From Bacteroidales bacterium (GTDB lineage: Bacteria > Bacteroidota > Bacteroidia > Bacteroidales > F082): a DNA stretch of 10,909 nt. This document shows, piece by piece, positions 7,196 to 10,909 of the stretch. Location: the NCBI GenBank assembly GCA_016281295.1, contig JAEEII010000001.1:1-10909 (forward strand), in the 5' to 3' direction. The notes under the pieces are model-generated. The model worked only from the letters and a program-made list of their open reading frames with translations, made no database searches and had not been told where the DNA came from. The first letter of the stretch is position 1. Each line of letters begins with the position of its first letter. The translations under genes were made by a program, and so were the position numbers.

Positions 7196-8343
7196 ATGGA
7201 TAAGAATTTGAGTGTGTTTTTTGAATTGGTGAGGGCATGGCTCTGGGAGAAATGTAGCAGTTAATGGGAAAGGGTTAAAGGTCAATGGTTTTCCCATAAG
7301 CTTTAGCGATAGTGTAGTTTTTTTGCCAATGTCTAAGAGTTGACTGCTACGCAATCGGTGGTAGGTCTTGTGGCTGTGGGGATAGAGATTCTCCAGGGTA
7401 ACTTTGTGCCTAAGGTGATAATGCTGTATTTTACGGGAAGTACGTTGAAACAGGAAAAACGGAACCAGGCGATGAACTGGTTCACGGCTGAGGTGGTAGA
7501 TCGGATGTACAAGAAGGGCTTGCATCCGCTGCAGGAGAAAGGTCAGAGATTGGCAGAGTGAAACGAAAGACCATCGTGGAGGTCGGTTGGCGAGGTGGAT
7601 CTATTCTTTGCAAAAGAGAATTAAGGAAAGCAGCCGACTTTTCACGGATCTTTCGGGCAACGTGGTACTGAATGCACGATACACAAAAAGATTCGGGTGG
7701 TCATCGCCCCTTGGTTCATTGAAATTCACGGAACGCCACGCAGCAGACTTTCAACATGTTAAGACAAGGTGATTGATGCAGTGCAGGCTGATATATTTAT
7801 AAATGGGAAATACGTGTGTGGAGAGTAGGGGAGACGAACGTGCAACTGCCCTGTGTAGGTGATGATGTTTCTTTGTATTAACCCATTTTGTTAAGCTTTG
7901 TTATAAAGGTGGTGGTGTCGCTGCGGCAGGTGAGCGACTGGTGCCGCCTGTTGTGGCCTTACCGCGAGACACTAGATGTGAAGAAGGTGGAATCGATCCT
8001 CCGACGGATGGGGCTGGTAAGTGAGTGGAAAGCGTTTGCGAACTTGGCGGTGAACGACCTCGGGATGCCGGCAGAGGTGATGCCGATGTATGATGATGCG
8101 GCGAAATGGGGCCGGATGGCGGAACGTATCAAGGCTTTCGTGATGTCGGTTGGTAACTTCGGACATAACAGGGATATGAGCAATTATGGGAGGTATCCGT
8201 TACTGGTGCGGAAGTGCATCTCGATGGGGCATTGTGTGGGTGTCCTTTTGAACCATGCGAGGATATTCCCGCTGGACTCATTGCGGTTATTCCCGGCTAT
8301 GCTGGTGAATGGGGTGAGGAGTGCGGTCAATGGAGAAGGATAA
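7196..8343 (+). pseudogene. Decayed nucleotidyltransferase-family gene (NTP_transf_5-like), full length but broken
   Basis: Translating all three frames recovers a colinear protein of about 380 residues. It resembles, from memory, the uncharacterised nucleotidyltransferase family (PF14907) common in Bacteroidales capsule loci. It starts with ATG 7196 (MDKNLSVFFELVRAWLWEKC) and stops at TAA 7262. It continues one frame over (VNGFPISFSDSV) and returns at a T7 tract (7318-7324). TAA 7334 stands where a Tyr is likely. It then resumes with QSVVGLVAVGIEIL and ends KGQRLAE before TGA 7559. The same frame then gives ERPSWRSVGEVDLFF (stop 7622), VIAPWFIEIHGT (7700-7735; stop 7760) and DKVIDAVQADIF (stop TAG 7826). 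A frameshift near 7828 leads to VQLPCVGDDV (stop 7879), a short third-frame piece THFVKLCYKGG (7881-7913), then an open C-terminus from LRQVSDWCRLLW to 8343. The usual GDxD metal motif reads GEVD. The open C-terminal 151 codons have only a TTG at their head and are not an independent gene. Five or more stops and several frameshifts rule out a single sequencing error. Confidence 0.85.
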
Positions 8344-8355
8344 AAGATAATTCGT

Positions 8356-9030
8356 ATGATACTGAAATGGATATTTGACAGAGTGGTCTCGCTGCTGGGA
8401 CTGCTAATTCTGTGGCCGGTGCTGGTGGTGGTGGCCATCCTGATAAGGGTGAAGATGCCGGGAGGGCCGGTGCTATTCGTGCAGAAGCGTGTGGGGAAGG
8501 ACGGGAAGTTGTTCGACTGTCATAAGTTCCGTACGATGAGGGTCGACCACAACGGTTCGACGGTGTCCGTGGCAGGCGACAGTCGCATCACCCCGCTGGG
8601 GGCGAAGTTACGTCACTATAAGCTGGATGAACTGCCGGGCCTGTGGGACGTGTTCATCGGCAAGATGAGTTTTGTGGGGCCTCGACCTGACGTACCGGGG
8701 TATGCGGACAAGTTGATGGGCGACGACCGTGACGTGTTGAAGTTGCGGCCGGGGATTACGGGTCCGGCGACGCTGAAGTATCGGCTGGAAGATGAGTATC
8801 TCGCAAATGCAAGGGAGTTGGTCGTTAACCTTAACCATAACGATAACGTTAGCTTTGACGCAATGAGTGACCAGGAGGTAGCGGTTTGGTACAACGACAA
8901 CGTGATTTACCCGGACAAGGTGCGGCTGAACTGCTATTACTATCGGCACTATTCGTTCGTGAAGGATATCCAGATGATCCTATGCACGGTGCTGGGCCGA
9001 AAGATGAAGTATGCGGGGGAGGAGATATAA
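8356..9030 (+). CDS. Polyprenyl-phosphate sugar-1-phosphate transferase (bacterial sugar transferase, WcfS/PglC-like)
   Basis: A 224-residue monotopic phosphoglycosyltransferase that probably starts repeat-unit synthesis by moving a sugar-1-phosphate from a nucleotide sugar to undecaprenyl phosphate. Residues 9-32 form the hydrophobic re-entrant helix (VVSLLGLLILWPVLVVVAI). Next come the basic family segment VLFVQKRVGKDGKLFDCHKFRTM, then YKLDELPGLWDVFIG with the catalytic Asp91-Glu92 pair, then MSFVGPRPDVPGYADKL and LKLRPGITGPATLKY. All are hallmarks of PF02397. A segment around residues 155-180, including an alternating X-Asn run, appears longer than in the WcfS proteins I recall. The C-terminus carries NVIYPDKVRLN. 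The ATG lies 12 bases after the pseudogene stop. The partner aminotransferase follows after 31 bases. In Bacteroides fragilis PSA, WcfR and WcfS form such an enzyme pair acting on a 4-amino-trideoxy sugar; the same pairing here is inference. Codon use is strongly G-ending (CTG, GTG, ACG). Confidence 0.93.
   Translation: MILKWIFDRVVSLLGLLILWPVLVVVAILIRVKMPGGPVLFVQKRVGKDGKLFDCHKFRTMRVDHNGSTVSVAGDSRITPLGAKLRHYKLDELPGLWDVFIGKMSFVGPRPDVPGYADKLMGDDRDVLKLRPGITGPATLKYRLEDEYLANARELVVNLNHNDNVSFDAMSDQEVAVWYNDNVIYPDKVRLNCYYYRHYSFVKDIQMILCTVLGRKMKYAGEEI
8824..8853 (+). repeat. Imperfect tandem hexamer, five units, inside the sugar transferase gene
   Basis: Five consecutive in-frame hexamers read GTTAAC, CTTAAC, CATAAC, GATAAC and GTTAGC. 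They encode Val-Asn, Leu-Asn, His-Asn, Asp-Asn and Val-Ser. Positions 3-6 of each unit are TAAC in the first four and TAGC in the last. Since the unit length is a multiple of three, gain or loss of a unit would keep the frame. The run lies in the segment that looks longer than in related enzymes. Confidence 0.7.
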
Positions 9031-9061
9031 AAAGAAATAACATATTTATTTTTATCATATT
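9031..9061 (+). other. AT-rich leader before the aminotransferase gene
   Basis: Of these 31 bases, 28 are A or T, between two GC-richer genes. There is no Shine-Dalgarno motif before ATG 9062, which is usual for Bacteroidetes, where an A/T-rich unstructured leader supports initiation. CATATTTA partly resembles the TAnnTTTG -7 element but lacks the final G, so an internal promoter is possible and not shown. Confidence 0.35.
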
Positions 9062-10321
9062 ATGGTAGAAAGAAAAAGAATTTACCTGTGCCTGGCGCAT
9101 ATGAGCGAGGAGGGCTGGGAGCTGAAGTACATCAAGGAAGCATTCGATACCAACTGGGTCGTACCCCTTGGCCCCAATGTGAACGGATTTGAAAAAGACC
9201 TCGAAGACTTTGTTGGGGAGGGTAAACGAGTCGTAGCCCTGTGTTCTGGCACGGCCGCTGTTCACCTTGGTCTGCTAGCATGTGGCGTTGGCCCAGGCGA
9301 TGAAGTGCTTGTGCAGAGTTTCACTTTCTGCGCATCAACGCATCCTATTACTTATCTTGGCGCTACGCCGGTCATGATTGACTCGGAACCGGACACGTGG
9401 AATATGGATCCTGACCTGTTGGAAAAGGCAATCCTGGACCGTATCAAGAAAACAGGAAAGAAGCCTAAAGCGATTGTGCCGGTAGCGCTGTATGGAATGC
9501 CTTATAAGGCAGACCGAATTATGGAGATTGCGAACCGCTATGAGATTCCTGTCGTTGAAGATGCGGCTGAAGGATTTGGTTCAAAGTACAAGGGCCAGGT
9601 TCTTGGTACATTTGGCAAGTTCGGTGTGCTGAGTTTCAATGGCAACAAGATGATCACGACCTCGGGCGGTGGCGCGCTGATTTGTCCGGATGCGGATCTT
9701 TGGCAGAAGATTATGTGGTATGCTACGCAGGCTCGCGAGAGTTACCCGTACTATCAGCACGAAGCAATTGGCTACAACTACCGTCTCTCAAACATCTGTG
9801 CGGGTATTGGCCGCGGCCAGATGACGATTGTGAACGATCACTTGGCACATCATAAGCACGTTCAGGCTTTGTACGAAAAGCTCTTTGCGGATGTTCCTGG
9901 CATTAAGATGCATTCCCAGCCTGCTGGTGGCGATTACGATTCAAATTACTGGCTCTGCACTTTCACACTCGATCCTTCAGTCCGGATCAAGGGACAGGAG
10001 AATGCTTATAAGACAATTGTGAAAGGTGCCGTTGGCGGCGCTGCAGGTGTAATTCACATGGCCGATTCTGCTACAACAGACTGCCAGCCTAACGACAATG
10101 TTGAGGCATTGCGCGTAGTTCTGGATCAAGCTGGTGTTGAGGCTCGCCCTGTGTGGAAGCCGATGCACAAGCAGCCTGTGTATAAGAATGTTCCTGCCTA
10201 TGTCAATGGCGTCTCTGAATCCATTTTCAAAGTCGGCATGTGTTTACCCGCCGGCCCGTATGTAACGGATGAAGACGTCAAATACATCGTCGAGACAATC
10301 AAGTCTGCCATCGTGGCTTGA
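9062..10321 (+). CDS. DegT/DnrJ/EryC1/StrS-family PLP sugar aminotransferase (WcfR-like)
   Basis: A 419-residue cytoplasmic enzyme that moves an amino group, usually from glutamate, to the keto group of a nucleotide-linked 4-keto-6-deoxy sugar. Family landmarks run in order: NWVVPLGPNVNGFEKDLEDF near the N-terminus, CSGTAAVHLGLLACGVGPGD, QSFTFCASTHPITYLGATPV, VVEDAAEGFGSKYKG with Asp167 for the PLP pyridine nitrogen, and SFNGNKMITTSGGGAL with Lys196, the expected Schiff-base lysine. The C-terminus has GYNYRLSNICAGIGRGQM and then ARPVWKPMHKQPVY. About 35 residues near 310-345 (KGQENAYKT to NDNVEALRV) look like an insertion in the small domain. This agrees with longer family members. The product may be a 4-amino-4,6-dideoxy GlcNAc- or GalNAc-type nucleotide sugar feeding the adjacent sugar transferase, as WcfR does for WcfS. 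No 4,6-dehydratase is in the window, so its substrate must come from elsewhere. Codon use (GGT, GTT, CGT more frequent) differs from the sugar transferase gene. Confidence 0.94.
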   Translation: MVERKRIYLCLAHMSEEGWELKYIKEAFDTNWVVPLGPNVNGFEKDLEDFVGEGKRVVALCSGTAAVHLGLLACGVGPGDEVLVQSFTFCASTHPITYLGATPVMIDSEPDTWNMDPDLLEKAILDRIKKTGKKPKAIVPVALYGMPYKADRIMEIANRYEIPVVEDAAEGFGSKYKGQVLGTFGKFGVLSFNGNKMITTSGGGALICPDADLWQKIMWYATQARESYPYYQHEAIGYNYRLSNICAGIGRGQMTIVNDHLAHHKHVQALYEKLFADVPGIKMHSQPAGGDYDSNYWLCTFTLDPSVRIKGQENAYKTIVKGAVGGAAGVIHMADSATTDCQPNDNVEALRVVLDQAGVEARPVWKPMHKQPVYKNVPAYVNGVSESIFKVGMCLPAGPYVTDEDVKYIVETIKSAIVA

Positions 10322-10327
10322 CGCCAT

Positions 10328-10348
10328 CTGGCAGTTCTGCCGTTTTTT
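10328..10348 (+). terminator. Intrinsic terminator-like hairpin after the aminotransferase gene
   Basis: GGCA (10330-10333) pairs with TGCC (10338-10341) around a GTTC loop, and T10329 can pair with G10342 as a wobble. The stem is short but is followed at once by six T bases (10343-10348). It starts a few bases after the TGA of the aminotransferase gene, the expected place for the end of the polysaccharide operon. An alternative fold, TCTGCC (10336-10341) with GGCAGA (10354-10359), nested within CCATCT (10324-10329) and AGATGG (10359-10364; one base shared), would compete with it. Confidence 0.55.
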
Positions 10349-10389
10349 ATTCTGGCAGAGATGGGAACCGGAAAGATAACTGACCCGAC

Positions 10390-10413
10390 GAGGCGAGCCT
10401 GATGACTCGCCTC
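10390..10413 (+). other. Perfect 8-bp stem-loop upstream of the nitroreductase gene
   Basis: GAGGCGAG (10390-10397) and CTCGCCTC (10406-10413) are exact inverted repeats around an 8-base loop. No T-run follows on either strand, so it is not a standard intrinsic terminator. It lies 35 bases before the proposed nitroreductase start and could be part of that gene's 5' leader, an operator or a second transcript-end structure. No clear TTTG and TAnnTTTG promoter pair was seen in 10349-10448. Confidence 0.5.
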
Positions 10414-10448
10414 TCGTGTTCGAAAACGAATAATGAAGAAGATAGGAT

Positions 10449-10909
10449 TTGGATTTTAAGGAAATCATAAATAATCGATATTCCTGCCGCGCATTCGCGG
10501 AGCGAGGTGTCGAACAAGAGAAGTTGGACCGGATTCTGGAAGCAGGACGGATTGCCCCGACTGCGGTGAACAAGCAGCCGGTCCACATTTGGGCCGTCTC
10601 TCGGCCGGATACGCTGGAGGCCATAAAGGGTGTCACGCGGTCAAACTATGGAGCCCCGCTGATTCTGGTAGTGGGCTGCCGTCCTGCTGATGCATGGGTA
10701 CGGCTCTACGACGGAAAGAACGGTGCCGAAGTAGATGCCGCCATTGTTGCTACCCATCTGATGCTGGCTGCAGAGAACGAAGGCCTGGCCACCCTCTGGG
10801 TCGGCTCTTTTGACCCGGCTCTTTTGCGCGACATCCTTCCCGGAGCTGAAACTTACGACCTCGTAGCTATGATCAATGTGGGCTATCCCGCTTCGGACAG
10901 CAAGCCTTC
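10449..10909 (+). CDS. Nitroreductase family protein, N-terminal part (3' end outside window)
   Basis: The frame is open from 10449 to the window end (153 full codons). The protein begins (M)DFKEIINNRYSCRAF, the classic opening of FMN-dependent nitroreductase-like oxidoreductases, where the R-x-S-x-R segment contacts the FMN phosphate. It continues with LDRILEAGRIAPTAVNKQPVHIWAV, then AAIVATHLMLAAENEGLATLWVGSFDP and VAMINVGYPASDSKP, matching the family order. Members reduce nitro compounds, quinones or flavin-linked substrates using NAD(P)H; the natural substrate is unknown. The only start candidate compatible with the conserved N-terminus is TTG at 10449, because a TAG at 10443 closes the frame just upstream and the ATG at 10433 is in another frame. 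It follows a terminator-like hairpin and is unrelated to polysaccharide synthesis, so it marks the right border of the locus. Confidence 0.9.
   Translation, partial: MDFKEIINNRYSCRAFAERGVEQEKLDRILEAGRIAPTAVNKQPVHIWAVSRPDTLEAIKGVTRSNYGAPLILVVGCRPADAWVRLYDGKNGAEVDAAIVATHLMLAAENEGLATLWVGSFDPALLRDILPGAETYDLVAMINVGYPASDSKP

Noticed and set aside
7340..7561. Possible 73-codon gene
   Set aside because: It starts with TTG, its sequence continues past the stop in the same frame as coherent protein (ERPSWRSVGEVDLFF), and it fits into the longer pseudogene.
7587..7772. Possible 61-codon gene
   Set aside because: It is in a different frame from the recognisable remnants (VIAPWFIEIHGT), which run through the same bases; it is a chance open frame.
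7888..8343. Possible independent 151-codon gene
   Set aside because: It is the C-terminal part of the decayed nucleotidyltransferase-like gene; matching N-terminal sequence lies upstream in broken frames and its only leading start is TTG inside the remnant.
7196..8343. Sequencing error as the cause of the broken gene
   Set aside because: Nonsense codons at 7334, 7559, 7622, 7760 and 7826 plus several separate frame changes cannot be explained by one or two base-call errors, and flanking genes are clean.
8608..9265. Reverse-strand ORFs over the sugar transferase and aminotransferase genes
   Set aside because: They are shadows of two strongly recognisable + strand genes, and their translations show no recognisable domain.
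1..10909. Mobile element, CRISPR array, tRNA or rRNA
   Set aside because: No transposase or integrase motifs, terminal inverted repeats, regularly spaced repeats or cloverleaf-like sequences were seen.

Overview
This window looks like the 3' part of a capsular or exopolysaccharide biosynthesis locus from a Bacteroidales bacterium. A Prevotellaceae- or Bacteroidaceae-like host is my inference from remembered protein similarity, not from a search. The grounds are the gene content (Wzy-like polymerase, GT-B glycosyltransferases, heparinase II/III family protein, NTP_transf_5-type nucleotidyltransferase remnant, WcfS-like sugar transferase next to a DegT-type aminotransferase), weak Shine-Dalgarno signals, and A/T-rich gene leaders. 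All genes lie on the + strand. No RNA gene, CRISPR array, transposase or insertion sequence was seen.

Layout: 3-581 is the C-terminal part of a glycosyltransferase-like protein cut by the left edge. After a 108-base gap, 690-7181 holds six tightly packed genes: an O-antigen polymerase/ligase-type membrane protein (690-1928), a GT4-type glycosyltransferase (1933-3060), a left-handed beta-helix acetyltransferase (3050-3520), a heparinase II/III family protein (3517-5379), a WbuB-like glycosyltransferase (5376-6587) and a GNAT-type acetyltransferase (6594-7181). Junctions are overlaps of 4-11 bases or gaps of 4-6 bases, which suggests one transcript with translational coupling. Then comes a full-length but heavily decayed nucleotidyltransferase-family pseudogene (7196-8343), a polyprenyl-phosphate sugar-1-phosphate transferase (8356-9030) and a PLP sugar aminotransferase (9062-10321). 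A terminator-like hairpin follows the aminotransferase and appears to close the locus. A nitroreductase-family gene starts at 10449 and runs off the right edge; it is a separate housekeeping-type gene.

How the genes fit together (inference): the aminotransferase makes an amino-deoxy sugar nucleotide. The sugar transferase loads a sugar phosphate onto undecaprenyl phosphate on the inner membrane face. The glycosyltransferases extend the repeat unit and the acetyltransferases decorate it. The Wzy-like protein then polymerises exported units. The flippase, the sugar 4,6-dehydratase and the export machinery are not in this window. The heparinase-like protein has no visible signal peptide, so its role is less clear.

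Base use shifts along the locus: the left genes (especially 690-1928) are AT-rich, while the genes from about 5376 rightwards are richer in G and C. This is common where a variable polysaccharide cassette meets conserved flanking genes. I did not find a convincingly new system. The most unusual element is the pseudogene, whose fragments could easily be mis-annotated as three small genes.
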